Shown here in pieces: positions 15,760 to 26,400 of a stretch of 64,000 bases of DNA. Within the stretch, counting starts at the first letter, position 1. Every line of letters begins with the position of its first letter. This DNA is from SIG603 sp963621245 (GTDB taxonomy: Bacteria; Bacillota; Clostridia; Oscillospirales; Acutalibacteraceae). The notes under the pieces are model-generated. The model was not told where the DNA came from. It worked only from the letters and a program-made list of their open reading frames with translations, and did no database searches. The position numbers were made by a program, and so were the translations under genes. Location of the stretch: contig CAVFCW010000002.1 of assembly GCA_963621245.1 (NCBI GenBank), forward strand, positions 124,001-188,000, written 5' to 3'.

Positions 15760-16911
15760 ATGGCAACAACGTACTATTTCTTACCGACAAGAAACCTCTT
15801 CGGTGAGGACTCCGTTCAGGAGGCAGGAACATTATTAAAGAGCCTCGGCGGCAAAAAGGCAATGATCGTTACAGACGCTTTTTTGGCTCAGAGCGGAATG
15901 GCAGATGATATCAGAAAAATTTTAACGGACGCTGAAGTCGAAAGCGTAATTTTCGGCGGAGCAGAGCCGAACCCAAAGGACACAAACGTAGAAGACGGTT
16001 TAAAGGTCTTCAACGAAAACGAATGCGACTCTATCATTTCTCTTGGCGGCGGTTCATCTCATGACTGCGCAAAAGCAATCGCACTCGTTGCTTCCAACGG
16101 CGGAAACATCAGGGACTATGAGGGCGTTGACAAGTCCACAAACTCACTTTGCCCGATGATCGCAATCAACACAACAGCAGGAACAGCATCTGAAATCACA
16201 CGTTTCTGCATCATCACTGACACAAGCCGTCACGTAAAAATGGCAATCGTCGACTGGAGAGTAACTCCTCAGATTGCTATCAACGACCCGAAGCTTATGG
16301 TAGGTATGCCGCCCTCGCTGACAGCCGCCACAGGTATGGACGCTTTGACCCACGCAATCGAGGCTTATGTATCCACAGACGCTAACCCACTCACGGATGC
16401 AGCCGCACTTATGGCAATTACAATGATCACTCAGTATCTTCCGAAAGCTGTCGCAAACGGCGTTTACATGAAAGCCCGTGACAAAATGGCTTACGGCCAG
16501 TATCTCGCAGGTATCGCATTCAATAATGCTTCCTTGGGATATGTTCACGCAATGGCTCATCAGCTTGGCGGATTCTACAATCTCCCCCACGGTGTATGCA
16601 ACGCTATTCTCTTGCCTCACGTAGAGGAATTCAACCTCATAGGAAACGCTAACCGATTCAGAGACATTGCAAAGGCAATGGGCGAAAACATCGACGGACT
16701 TTCCACAATGGAAGCCGCAAACAAAGCTATTGCGGCAATCCGCCAGCTCAGCCGCCAGGTAGGAATCCCCGAAAACCTCAGAAGCTTAGGAGTAAAAGAA
16801 GAAGACTTCGATATCATGGCAGAAAACGCAATGAAGGACGTCTGCCAGCTCACAAACCCACGCAAGGCTACAAAAAAGCAGGTCATAGAGATCTTCAAAG
16901 CAGCCTATTGA
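15760..16911 (+). CDS. Iron-containing alcohol dehydrogenase
   Basis: A 383-residue group III alcohol dehydrogenase. The GGGSSHDCAKAIA loop binds the NAD(P) pyrophosphate; AAATGMDALTHAIEAYVS and HAMAHQLGGFYNLPHGVCNA carry the Asp and three His ligands of the metal. The length is usual for 1,3-propanediol or butanol dehydrogenases; the class is sure, the substrate is not. GAAAGGG site before the ATG. It reads in the same direction as the MocR regulator. Codon use looks biased to a well-expressed gene. Confidence 0.94.
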   Translation: MATTYYFLPTRNLFGEDSVQEAGTLLKSLGGKKAMIVTDAFLAQSGMADDIRKILTDAEVESVIFGGAEPNPKDTNVEDGLKVFNENECDSIISLGGGSSHDCAKAIALVASNGGNIRDYEGVDKSTNSLCPMIAINTTAGTASEITRFCIITDTSRHVKMAIVDWRVTPQIAINDPKLMVGMPPSLTAATGMDALTHAIEAYVSTDANPLTDAAALMAITMITQYLPKAVANGVYMKARDKMAYGQYLAGIAFNNASLGYVHAMAHQLGGFYNLPHGVCNAILLPHVEEFNLIGNANRFRDIAKAMGENIDGLSTMEAANKAIAAIRQLSRQVGIPENLRSLGVKEEDFDIMAENAMKDVCQLTNPRKATKKQVIEIFKAAY

Positions 16912-17215
16912 TTTTGATATATCGGTCGCATAACATATCGGCACAATCCTTACTTTTTGTTTCGCAAAACTGATACAGTAATCCTCCCAAGTTCGCTCAT
17001 TTCAATTGCGGAACAATCGGCACACCTCTTTTAGAGTAATACCTAAAAATAAATACCTAAAAATAAATACATTTCCTTTCATTCAACTTCACATGTGTTT
17101 TATTATCAGTCAAAAATACAGCACATCAACACAGCGACCGACTTAAACAGCGCAAATCCCCGCCAACAACATGGCGGGGATTTTGCATTTCGCCGATAAA
17201 ATAAGCGATGTTCAG
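16912..17215. other. Intergenic region with short tandem repeat and hairpin
   Basis: No gene is seen. A 14 bp unit ACCTAAAAATAAAT occurs twice in tandem at 17041-17068. A hairpin AATCCCCGCC (17155-17164) / GGCGGGGATT (17173-17182) is a likely terminator for the leftward DUF3021 gene or the rightward dehydrogenase gene; neither T tract is strong. Confidence 0.6.
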
Positions 17216-17632
17216 TTAACGGTTAAGCTTTTGGTTCATTTTATCAACTTTTATACGAATAGGAATGTAAATCGCTAGCCAAATAACAACAAATCCGCAA
17301 ACAAATATAAGCGTGAAAATCCATACTTTGTTAAGTGCAAGCCATCCGTTAAGCAAATAGAATCCCAAATAATCAAGATAAAGAACAACACAATTAATCA
17401 AACCGGCAAATGTTATCGGTATGCTCTCAATTTTATAAACAACGGATAATCCCGCCGCCAAAAATCCCATGACAGCCGTGCTGAAAATTCCGAGAACGGC
17501 TTCGTCAACAGTAAGTACCGTGACAACTCCAGCTTTTTTAAGACAAAGCCAAACTATTGCCAATATCACGGGGCCTCCCCATGCTCCCCACATAAGTCCT
17601 CTGCCACAGAATTCTTTCACATATTTTCTCAT
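17216..17632 (-). CDS. DUF3021 membrane protein
   Basis: A 138-residue protein with four membrane helices (about 12-32, 40-66, 70-92, 100-124) and a basic tail, as in DUF3021 proteins. These are regularly encoded next to a LytTR regulator and are thought to modulate it. The ATG overlaps the stop of the LytTR gene by 4 bp, so translation is coupled. Confidence 0.88.
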   Translation of the reverse strand: MRKYVKEFCGRGLMWGAWGGPVILAIVWLCLKKAGVVTVLTVDEAVLGIFSTAVMGFLAAGLSVVYKIESIPITFAGLINCVVLYLDYLGFYLLNGWLALNKVWIFTLIFVCGFVVIWLAIYIPIRIKVDKMNQKLNR

Positions 17633-18078
17633 AAACCATACCTCCTTTTAATATCCGCAAAACATCTTCTTGAAATGCATTCCGTGTAGCCGCTGACAAA
17701 TTCGGCGTCCACCGCACCGGAAAATCTGACTTTAAGCTTTGAAACTTTCTTCCAATTCGCTATTGCCGATTTGTTTATCCTCTCAAACTCCTTTGGAAGA
17801 GTTGCTTCCAGTTCGTAAAGTCTTCTTTTGATTCTGTATTTTTCTCCGTGATTAAAAACTGCGAATGTTTTGTCGTCCTCCACAAAAAAGCATTCGATTT
17901 GATTTATGTCGAGCATAATAATCTCATCTTCTTTGTAGCCGGGAATTTTGTCTGTTACATTTGCCTGCATGACAAGCTTTTCAATCTCATCAATCAAAGC
18001 GGTTCTTTCATGAACCTGAGCCGTCACATTCTCCTCGCAGTTCTTATCGATTTGTAATCTGAAAATCAAGATTCTCAC
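17629..18078 (-). CDS. LytTR-domain transcriptional regulator
   Basis: A 149-residue regulator whose C-terminal two thirds (about 50-149) is a LytTR DNA-binding domain (MLDINQIECFFVEDDKTFAV, RRLYELEATLPKEFERINKS). There is no receiver domain, so it is the stand-alone type paired with DUF3021. The pair may be autoregulated. AGGAGGT is placed before the ATG. Its target genes are unknown; the BREX operon reads towards it and ends 285 bp upstream. Confidence 0.9.
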   Translation of the reverse strand: MRILIFRLQIDKNCEENVTAQVHERTALIDEIEKLVMQANVTDKIPGYKEDEIIMLDINQIECFFVEDDKTFAVFNHGEKYRIKRRLYELEATLPKEFERINKSAIANWKKVSKLKVRFSGAVDAEFVSGYTECISRRCFADIKRRYGL

Positions 18079-18249
18079 CTCCTGTGATCATATAATATCA
18101 GATACAAACGGCTTTGTCTTGATTTTCAGCCAATCGGTATGATTTTTGGGGTAAACGGTATTTGAGGAGTAGTATATTAAATTTGGGGGCGTGATTTTAC
18201 TATTGCGAGAAAAAGTGAAGTTAAAATAAGAATGTCTTCTTTATTTTGA

Positions 18250-18293
18250 GCAAAACAAAAACAACTCTGTATTCTAAAATAAATACAGAGTTG
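18250..18293 (-). terminator. Terminator of the BREX operon
   Basis: CAACTCTGTATT (18262-18273) and AATACAGAGTTG (18282-18293) give a 12 bp stem; read leftward it is followed by TTTTTGTTTTG. It lies 70 bp after the last gene of the BREX operon. Confidence 0.88.
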
Positions 18294-18362
18294 CTCCCTT
18301 TTCGTTCTTAAATTTCTGGTATTTAATAATTTATAAAAAATGAAACAATTCAATCAAGAAAA

Positions 18363-19505
18363 TCATTTACACATAATATCAGATATAGCCTTAGCTACTT
18401 CTGCAGCATCTTCCACCTTGTTATCTCGTCCAAAGCTCACGCGAATAGTGCCCTCGGCGTATTCTTTAGGTACGCCTATTGCCTTTATGACATGAGAGAC
18501 TTGAGTATTCACCGAATCGCATGCGGATCCTGTCGATATGGATATTCCTTTCAAATCAAGTCGATGCAAAAGCATTTCGCCACTTGCACCACGAATTGAG
18601 GTGTTGATGTTTCCAGGAACTCTGTTTTCTGCACCGTTTCTTATAAAGTCCAGGTTAGCGTAACTTAGAGTTTCAAGAAAGATGTTTTCCATTATGTGTA
18701 ACTTCTCCGTGGTCTGCCGCATCTCATCACAGTTTTTCTTAAGTGCCGTCGCCATACCAACAATGCTCGCGACATTTTCCGTGCCAGCACGCATTCCATG
18801 CTCTTGCGCACCACCGTCGGCATAAGGAGAAATTCTTGTTCCCTTACGAACATACAGGAAACCAATTCCCTTGGGGCCGTTAAACTTATGAGCTGATGCT
18901 GACAGCATATCAACACCTATCTCATTGACGTCAATCGGAATATGACCGACTGCCTGAACGGCATCTGTATGAAATAATGCCCCGTGAGCATGGGCAACGG
19001 CAGCCAACTCTTTAATCGGCTCAATCGTACCGATCTCGTTATTAACTAGCATGACAGAAACTAATGTTGATAAGCAACTTGGAACTGGCTTGTTATGTGT
19101 TTCCAGCCTTTTCGACAGCATTTCAGCAAAAACAATACCGTGCGCATCAACCGGAAGATAATCATCAACATCTAGCCACATAGCTTCACATGCGTGCAAT
19201 ACTGCATGATGCTCAATCTGAGAGGTAATAACTCGTCGGACATCATTTCTGAGTCCAAAGCATTTCAATGCCCAGTTGTCACTTTCTGTACCTCCTGAAG
19301 TGAAATAAATCTCCTCCGGCAGAGCTCCTATACAAGCGGCTATTGTGCATCTCGCCGACTGCAGGGCTAATTTCGGCTTTTTCGAAAAGAAATATGGCTG
19401 AGAAGCATTGCCGTAATTTTCCAACAGATACGGTTTCATCGCTTCAAAAGCATCGATATCTAATTTTGTTGTTGCCGCATTGTCGGCGTAGATAAACTGT
19501 TTCAT
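18363..19505 (-). CDS. Cysteine desulfurase (NifS/IscS/DndA-like) in the BREX operon
   Basis: A 380-residue PLP enzyme taking sulfur from cysteine as a persulfide. IEHHAVLHAC and HTDAVQAVGH are PLP-pocket motifs, Lys207 in SASAHKFNGPKG is the Schiff-base lysine and Cys329 in STGSACDS is the persulfide carrier. It is the last gene of the leftward operon, 65 bp after the zinc-ribbon gene and before the terminator. In phosphorothioate (Dnd) systems DndA or IscS feeds sulfur to DndC, a PAPS-reductase-like protein. BrxP in this operon has the same fold, so a dedicated sulfur donor makes sense. Confidence 0.92.
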   Translation of the reverse strand: MKQFIYADNAATTKLDIDAFEAMKPYLLENYGNASQPYFFSKKPKLALQSARCTIAACIGALPEEIYFTSGGTESDNWALKCFGLRNDVRRVITSQIEHHAVLHACEAMWLDVDDYLPVDAHGIVFAEMLSKRLETHNKPVPSCLSTLVSVMLVNNEIGTIEPIKELAAVAHAHGALFHTDAVQAVGHIPIDVNEIGVDMLSASAHKFNGPKGIGFLYVRKGTRISPYADGGAQEHGMRAGTENVASIVGMATALKKNCDEMRQTTEKLHIMENIFLETLSYANLDFIRNGAENRVPGNINTSIRGASGEMLLHRLDLKGISISTGSACDSVNTQVSHVIKAIGVPKEYAEGTIRVSFGRDNKVEDAAEVAKAISDIMCK

Positions 19506-19570
19506 AACTCACTTTCATTCTCAATAAATTGTACAAAAATAAGATTTTTTTCGTTTGCCTATGTCACTTT

Positions 19571-19774
19571 TTACTTAAACAGCGTACAGCCGTCTTCTTT
19601 AAATTCTTCGATTTTTTCTAACAGCTCATCTACTGTACAGCCCAAGAAGTCTGCCAAGCAATCAACACAAAAGAATTCTTTTGCATTTTTGTCAATCAAT
19701 TTTTTTGTAGCCCCAATTTCATCTTTAGTCAGATTCTCTTTGAAGCATATTTTACAATAGTATGATTTTGCCAT
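19571..19774 (-). CDS. Small zinc-ribbon protein of the BREX operon
   Basis: A 67-residue protein with two CxxC knuckles (YYCKICFK near the start and FFCVDCLADF in the middle) and a helical tail. Four cysteines with this spacing suggest one zinc site. Its ATG shares one base with the brxL stop (TAATG) and the ribosome site GGAG is inside brxL, so it is tightly coupled to that gene. The function is unknown; it could be an adaptor between the sulfur-handling and DNA-handling proteins. No named family is recognised. Confidence 0.8.
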   Translation of the reverse strand: MAKSYYCKICFKENLTKDEIGATKKLIDKNAKEFFCVDCLADFLGCTVDELLEKIEEFKEDGCTLFK

Positions 19775-21231
19775 TATTTGATCTCCGCCACCTTAAAGAA
19801 AGGTATGTCTTTTCCACGATATTCGCTGTCCATTATTCCAAGCTGCGCTTTTATTATTGCTCGCATGTTGCAAGCTCTGCGGAGACAATACCTGTTAAAA
19901 TCACGACTATCAATGTCTTCCGGTTTTCTTACATTAGGAAATAGAAGTTTTAAATATGCAGTAGCAATTCGTTTTACAGCTTCCGTATCTCTGGTATCTG
20001 CTCCGGCAGGAACAACAACCAAAGTATCAACAATAGAACGGTAGGTTGTATCATCTCTTAATTCATGAAGAATAGAGCTGAAATATTCAGAGTTAAGTGC
20101 CCACCCCGATATTTTCAAATCATCATTCATTCTTGGAATATTCCAACCTTTGATAAATCCATGAAATCTTTCTATTAGTGCTGATTCGTGGAATACAACA
20201 GGTAGTTCGCAAAACATGTCCGTAGTTCCGTCATTATCCATGGTTTCCTTCGATATATTACCACACAGAATTACACCGGCAGAAGCTGTGCCTTCATAGC
20301 TACCAACTGTGAAAACACCGGATTCCAAATAGCCCTTCAGGGCCGCACGCATTTCATTCGCATCAGTAAATGAAATTGTTTGAACCTCATCAAGCGTTAT
20401 GAAATCATTTCCAGAAACAAGACCTTCAGTATGCTTTGATATGTCATAGAACATCTTGGCGCGAGACATCACGCCACCGCTTGAAAGCCACCCATAACGA
20501 CTGACTCTGCCAAAAAGATATGATTTTCCTGTACCTTTAGGCGCAAGTTCTATAAGGTTAAGTCTCTTCTCAACAAAAGGAAGAAGACGAGTTAACATTG
20601 TAAGCTTTTCTTCAAGCCTACTGTACCCTTTAGCATTGTAATCGACTGCTCCAAGCAAAATATCAATCCACTCTATAATATCAAACTCAGATCGAACTGT
20701 TTTATAGTATTCGGTATCAATTTCATATGGGCAAAAATTTCTAAAGCTAATAAGCCTTATTTTTCCCGGGATGCGTGGAATCACTGAATCATTCGGCGGA
20801 CGATAACCAAGCTCAATCATACCCCAAACCTCTTGTCCGCTTATGAGCTCTTCTTTATAGTCAAACCATACATCATCTTCAATTATAGTCTCCTTTGAAG
20901 AAAGCCCAAAGTCGGGAAGCGTAAAAGAAACTTGACCGGTACGAACATCAACTTCAATGGAAATTTTAGCTAACATTCTTATATGTTCATTGTCTTTAAC
21001 AATACGGCTTTTTATTGCCGTCCAATCGCTTTTCTTTGGAATGTATTTTTTCACAAACTCTGCGAGCTGTTCATTATCAAAATGGCCTTCCTCGTCAGCA
21101 AATTTTCTGAGCAACCAATCTCTCATGAAAGACGGGAGACTGAGAGCTGCGAAAAAATTGCTATTTTTAAGGTCCTTATAGACTACCATCTCGTCGAAAT
21201 AATATCTTAATTTTCTTATAGTTTCGTCCAT
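19774..21231 (-). CDS. brxL: BrxL-type AAA+ protein of type 4 BREX
   Basis: A 485-residue protein similar to BrxL (Lon-like BREX protein). Walker A is ELAPKGTGKS ending at residue 237 and Walker B is FITLDEVQ near 280; the block between them (YGWLSSGGVMSRAKM) is typical of the family. Known type 1 BrxL proteins are near 680-700 residues with a C-terminal Lon-protease-like domain; this one stops soon after the ATPase core, so that domain appears absent or reduced. BrxL forms DNA-encircling rings in other systems. It follows pglZ by 11 bp. Confidence 0.88.
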   Translation of the reverse strand: MDETIRKLRYYFDEMVVYKDLKNSNFFAALSLPSFMRDWLLRKFADEEGHFDNEQLAEFVKKYIPKKSDWTAIKSRIVKDNEHIRMLAKISIEVDVRTGQVSFTLPDFGLSSKETIIEDDVWFDYKEELISGQEVWGMIELGYRPPNDSVIPRIPGKIRLISFRNFCPYEIDTEYYKTVRSEFDIIEWIDILLGAVDYNAKGYSRLEEKLTMLTRLLPFVEKRLNLIELAPKGTGKSYLFGRVSRYGWLSSGGVMSRAKMFYDISKHTEGLVSGNDFITLDEVQTISFTDANEMRAALKGYLESGVFTVGSYEGTASAGVILCGNISKETMDNDGTTDMFCELPVVFHESALIERFHGFIKGWNIPRMNDDLKISGWALNSEYFSSILHELRDDTTYRSIVDTLVVVPAGADTRDTEAVKRIATAYLKLLFPNVRKPEDIDSRDFNRYCLRRACNMRAIIKAQLGIMDSEYRGKDIPFFKVAEIK

Positions 21232-21242
21232 TAAAATCCTCT

Positions 21243-23411
21243 TTAAATAAAGAAATCATCTTCAATCTTGCTGTTCTTCCCACCGCTACGCTTTTGAACA
21301 TCAAAACTGACTTTTCCGATTATAGTGTCGGAATCCAAAACTTCAGCCGTATATGTTCCTGACTTTTTATGCTTATCAAGCACAAAGCAATAGTGATATT
21401 TTTCATCGTTTAACTTATTTGCTTCATAAGTCACTTCACCAACACGCAGCCGCATCTTATCAACTTTAGCTGCACAGAATATTTCCAGTACCGGATCCTC
21501 ATTATAACTGGACCATACTGTTGGTGTTAAATTTTCCAATGTAATTGAAGAATCAATCAGTGTAAGTTCTATGACAGGTACGACAACCTCCTCAAGAGTG
21601 GCTCCACCGTGAACTTCAACGCTTGCCTTTCTGCCTCCACCAAATCGATCATAATTTGCCAAAACCCAGAAACCGTTTGCTGAACTTGCAGATTCCGGCT
21701 TTTCATCTGTTTCACTTAATGGACAACACCTACCAGAATGTTTTCCTGTTGTATCAGACATTGTATGTTTACTTTGATGCTCATTGATTACAGCCAAGCG
21801 GCTTGCACCATGATCCGAAGCAATTATAACTTTTCTTACTTCTTCCCGTAGAAGCCACCCCTTTGCTTCAACCAATGCATCTTTTATAACTTTCAACTCC
21901 GCAACAATGTGAAGTGGCAATTTACCGTCAGTTTCGTAGTTAAACCTATCCTCTCCTTTGTGTTTAATATCATCTAACCGTTTAGTCTGCTGCTTTGGTC
22001 CTCTCCATTCGTCATAGAAAGCTCTATTCTGGCTTGTCAAAGTAGGAAGAACAGCACGACCAATTTGTACATTCATTTTCAATCCGATTTTTGCGCAAAT
22101 ACGTTGGATATAGCCAAGAAATTCAACACCCAACGCATCAATCCAAATCAGACCATTTTTGCTATCGTTATACTGCTCAATAAGTGAGCCGCGCGAGGGC
22201 AACACATTATATTTTCTGTTACCATCTATCGAATACTCCTTCACGGTTTTTAGAAAGGTTTCTGAAATTCTGTTTAACAGTTTGTTGATTTTATATTCCT
22301 GGAAATATTCGGTAAATACATCTCCACTTTTGTAATCAAAGGAATACTTACATAAATAATCGGCAAGTTCAGGAAAAATGCTGTCAATTTCATTAGGAAT
22401 GACACCCAAAGAGACGATTTCTTTTATAATTTCGTATTTCTCTTCTTCCGTGTTATTAGTAAGATAGTATATCCGTTCCTTCTCGCGTTGCTTTGATTCT
22501 GCAAGATATGAATTAATTTCCGTATCAAGTGAAACCTTTTTTAGCAACTCTTTTCTCTGAGGATAAAATACACTATACTCCTTGCTTTTCGGAGAATACG
22601 AAAGTATCAAATCATATATATTTTTCTTATACTCCTGATAATTCGCTGATGCTTCCACAACTGCCCTAAGGTAATCTTTTGTATCGGAGATTCCCAATTT
22701 AAACTTGAGGTATGACCTCCAGCTTGAGAGCTCATAAGAACCGGAAATGTCTGGATTTTCCAAAAATTCATTCCACTGATCCCCGTTCAAACATGTTTCC
22801 GGTACATTGAAATTAGAATTTTCTTCACATATTGCATCATAGGCGGAACATATCTTTCTTGCCGGAGCAACATTTAAGTCGGTTTTAACATATATATTGC
22901 CGTTTGCGCCTTCTTCAAGGTAAGAAATCAACTTTTTGTATCCTTCGCACAATTGCAAGCCGATTGGATATTGGGTTGAAATTACGGAAAAGTCAAGTTC
23001 GGAATCCACACAACAGAAACGCCTTGCGTTAAACTTTCGATCAGTATGATTAAGTCCAGAAACCTTCTGCCTTATACCTCTGCATAGTATGACCGTCTTG
23101 GCTGCAGCGAGATTCTTTAACCTATACAGGATGTCAACATTTCCGCCACATGTAATATAATCTCCAACTCCCAGAATCAGCTTTTCACTTTTTCCTTCTT
23201 TATTAATCGCATCAATAAAGCCGTCAGTGTTTGGATATGCATCTTCATTGCAAAACTCACTGATCCTTATTTTATTAAGTGATTCAAAGTGATTCAGAAG
23301 GAGCCGATACTCATGGCTTCCGTTTACAGAAACAAAATACGGATATCTGTTATCACTTTTTAAATATTCATTTATATTCTCCGTGGCCTCATTAACGGTA
23401 ATTGACTTCAT
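21243..23411 (-). CDS. pglZ: PglZ-domain protein of type 4 BREX
   Basis: A 722-residue protein with the C-terminal PglZ domain of the alkaline phosphatase superfamily. Metal-site motifs are GLIWIDALGVEFLG (422-434) and IIASDHGASRL (about 529-539), followed by HGGATLEEVVVPVIELTL, as in other PglZ proteins. PglZ is the hallmark of all BREX types; its exact reaction is unsettled, though nuclease or phosphodiesterase activity has been shown for some. The ATG is one base after the brxC stop (TGA-T-ATG), with AAGGAAGG inside brxC. Confidence 0.93.
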   Translation of the reverse strand: MKSITVNEATENINEYLKSDNRYPYFVSVNGSHEYRLLLNHFESLNKIRISEFCNEDAYPNTDGFIDAINKEGKSEKLILGVGDYITCGGNVDILYRLKNLAAAKTVILCRGIRQKVSGLNHTDRKFNARRFCCVDSELDFSVISTQYPIGLQLCEGYKKLISYLEEGANGNIYVKTDLNVAPARKICSAYDAICEENSNFNVPETCLNGDQWNEFLENPDISGSYELSSWRSYLKFKLGISDTKDYLRAVVEASANYQEYKKNIYDLILSYSPKSKEYSVFYPQRKELLKKVSLDTEINSYLAESKQREKERIYYLTNNTEEEKYEIIKEIVSLGVIPNEIDSIFPELADYLCKYSFDYKSGDVFTEYFQEYKINKLLNRISETFLKTVKEYSIDGNRKYNVLPSRGSLIEQYNDSKNGLIWIDALGVEFLGYIQRICAKIGLKMNVQIGRAVLPTLTSQNRAFYDEWRGPKQQTKRLDDIKHKGEDRFNYETDGKLPLHIVAELKVIKDALVEAKGWLLREEVRKVIIASDHGASRLAVINEHQSKHTMSDTTGKHSGRCCPLSETDEKPESASSANGFWVLANYDRFGGGRKASVEVHGGATLEEVVVPVIELTLIDSSITLENLTPTVWSSYNEDPVLEIFCAAKVDKMRLRVGEVTYEANKLNDEKYHYCFVLDKHKKSGTYTAEVLDSDTIIGKVSFDVQKRSGGKNSKIEDDFFI

Positions 23412-23412
23412 A

Positions 23413-26400
23413 TCAAATACCTTCCTTGCTGATAATTGATATACCTACTTCTACGTCCTCTTGAACAAGTTTTCGCAAGTATGTTTTTGCCTCTTCAGCA
23501 TCCATTTTATCGATGCATTGCATAACAACAGCGTTCCCGCCTGTTCTGTATTTTAAATTGGCAAGTTTTTCTATTTCTGCAGATACAGCCGGATCACCAT
23601 ACCAAGCATAAGGTGCTTTGGGAATAACCTTTTCTAAGTGGTCTCTTACAGCTTCCAAATCAGTCAGCATCGCATAGTACTTCTTCACAATCACACGAAT
23701 AAAAGCTGAATCAATTTTCGCCTTATCCGAAAGCGAAGTTATAAATCCCGGATTGCTCTTCAGGTAATTCAGTGCATCAGACACCTTTGAAGCCTCCGTG
23801 TTAGGATAGTTTATAGCGTCAAAAAGTTTGAATGCATTCACTTGTTCCTCTACCGGAACCATAGCCTTTATCGGTGTACGGTTCTTTTCGCTCCACTCAA
23901 AAGCACTCTTTGTGCCACTCTTTTCTTCCCAAAGTTCAAGCAATCTAAACCGTTCTTGTTCACTTCGGACTTCGTCTGAAATTGAGGAAATGTTTTTCTC
24001 AAATGAGGATTTGTCATCGGTAAAGGAAGAAGCCGGCAGCTTATTGTATACTTTTCTGACTTCCGTATCATTAAAGCCAACTAAGTACAGAGAATAAGCC
24101 TCTTTGAAAATTGCAATCTTTTCTTCCTTTAACGCAGAAATAGCAGAAGATTTTTCTGTAATTTCTGTAAGGAATTTTTCGTGCTTTTCATGGGAAATCT
24201 CACCGTTTTCCACGATGTCCTTCAGGCAACCAATAAAATACAAGAGTTCTGGGCATTTTGCAGAGATTACGATTGCCGGAGATTTAATGTAACGCGTGTA
24301 TTCCTTCCATGCTTGCATACAAGAAAAGAATGAAGTTGACTTTATTCCCAACTTGTTGCTTTGAAGAATAATCTTGTAGTCGATAAGGAGCTTTCTCAGT
24401 TCCTCCAATCCTGTATCCATATTCCAAAGCCAAGTTGCCTCGCCGGAGCCGATCTGCTTTTTAACATCAGCCATCACATCAGAAACACCTATGGCTTCAG
24501 CACAGGTTAACAGTTGTCCTTCTTCAAAATTATTAAGATACTCTTTCATTGCTTTGTATCCGTTTTCAGCCGTTAAGAGCTTGGCTAAATTATCAACAGA
24601 AGAAGGTTCCGAAAGAAGCATCTTTCCCATTTGACCGGCAAGAGTAGGAACATTTCCACCATTTTGCGTATTCGAAATTTCCGCAAGCTTATCGATAAAA
24701 CCTTCCAAGCTCTTTGTATCAATAGCCTTAAAGCACCAAATAGGATAGCCAATATCTCTCAGTTTGATTCTTACTTTGGATGCAGCTTGCTCTACCGAAA
24801 GATTATCTGCAATTTCAAAAGCTTTAGAAGCAAAATCAACAAAGGCTTTCTGATCTGGAGTCATTATCTCTATATACTTTTCTTTGTAATTCTTTACAGG
24901 AGCTACTTTCGTCTTAATATAAGCTGCGATATCATTTCCGAGTTCATCAGCAGTCATCTTACCGCCGTCATCACCTCCGTAACCAACGCCATACCTGTAC
25001 GGTTCATCGGAATAATCACTGAGAAGGAAACCGGTAAGATATGCATACATGGCACAAGGCATAAATCCTTCTTGCATCAAAAAATCAAAGATTTCACTGA
25101 TTGCAACACGAACATCCTTCTCAAACGCTTTGTCCATATAACTCTTTACTTTCAGCTTAAGCTTAGAAATACTAAGATATGGCTTGACTTCCTCAAAATG
25201 CTCAACGCCAAGAACTTCTCCAAGCATAGCTCTCACATACGTTTCCTGGAAAATACCAGGTCTTGTGAAATCCACGGTTTTAGCCATAGCGATACCTTTT
25301 TTGGCAGCATCTGGATATTTTGCATCTTTAAAGAATTGATCTGAAACGTTACAATTATCAAAAGACAACGGGTATACTTTCAATACTACCGTGGCAAGTT
25401 TTTCTTTAAGAAGAGTCATACTCGGTGCGTCTTCTTTGAAGTCGGAACCAAAATAAACAGTAAATTTTCCTACAGCAATATCATTTTTCCAATCGGAAAG
25501 AGTACGTTTAACATCTTTCAGTTTATCATCTGCAAGATGAGAATCTTTCGGTCTCCAATACTCCGCTTGCGCTGCAGCACCAACCCACTGCTCAAAACGA
25601 TCTAAGCCCATTATGTTGGATGTGGCATCAATGAAAATAATATCCGCATATTGAGCATTATTTACTGCCTCGGCTATTTTTAGACGAAGCGTAGTCTGCT
25701 CTTCCTCAGTTCTTGCAATACAAATTACTGCATTGAACTTATAGGATTTCGGCATATTATTTATTTTGTTGATAGTGACTCTGAAATTATCATCAGTTGC
25801 ATAATGAAAATTGTACCTTGCCTTCAAAGCGGAATTGAAAGTAAATGCTGTCGATAAATCTCCGTCATCGATAAGTTTGGCAGTTTTTGTATCTTTACGA
25901 ATGCGATCTTTAATTGCATCAATTTGCACCTGATCTCCGGCTATAGCAGATGCCGCAAATTTCTCAACAGAACCATTTGTGTCAATATAAAGAATCTTCT
26001 TTTGAACAAGCTGATTTTTTGCAATATTGATAGCATGGTTATTTTCCATTGAATAATCACCTTCAAATGCGAGGCCAAGGTTTTTTGCTGTCGGACGCAA
26101 CAGCTCCACACCATTGTTCATCTTTTTGCTGATTGCCTGCATCATGAGGACAGCTTTTAGAACTCGCTGCTCTTCGAGGCTCAGTTTTGATGCATTACTG
26201 GGATATGTATCAAGAATTGTGGCAATAGTAATATCCAAATTACTCTTACCTATCATATCCGTGTTTTCATCTCCACCTTTTTCATAAAAGAAATCCCAGA
26301 GGTAATCAATTGTGAGAATTTCATAATTATCTGGTGAATGATTTTCAATAAACCACTGAAAAGCATGCAAGTTATTTGACTGGCTGTTCTTAATGAAGTT

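Noticed and set aside
17041..17068. Two tandem 14 bp units as a possible CRISPR or iteron
   Set aside because: Only two units, no spacers, no cas or rep genes.
24631..25344. Long rightward open frame opposite brxC
   Set aside because: It is antisense to an intact 4.2 kb gene, without ribosome site or recognisable domain.
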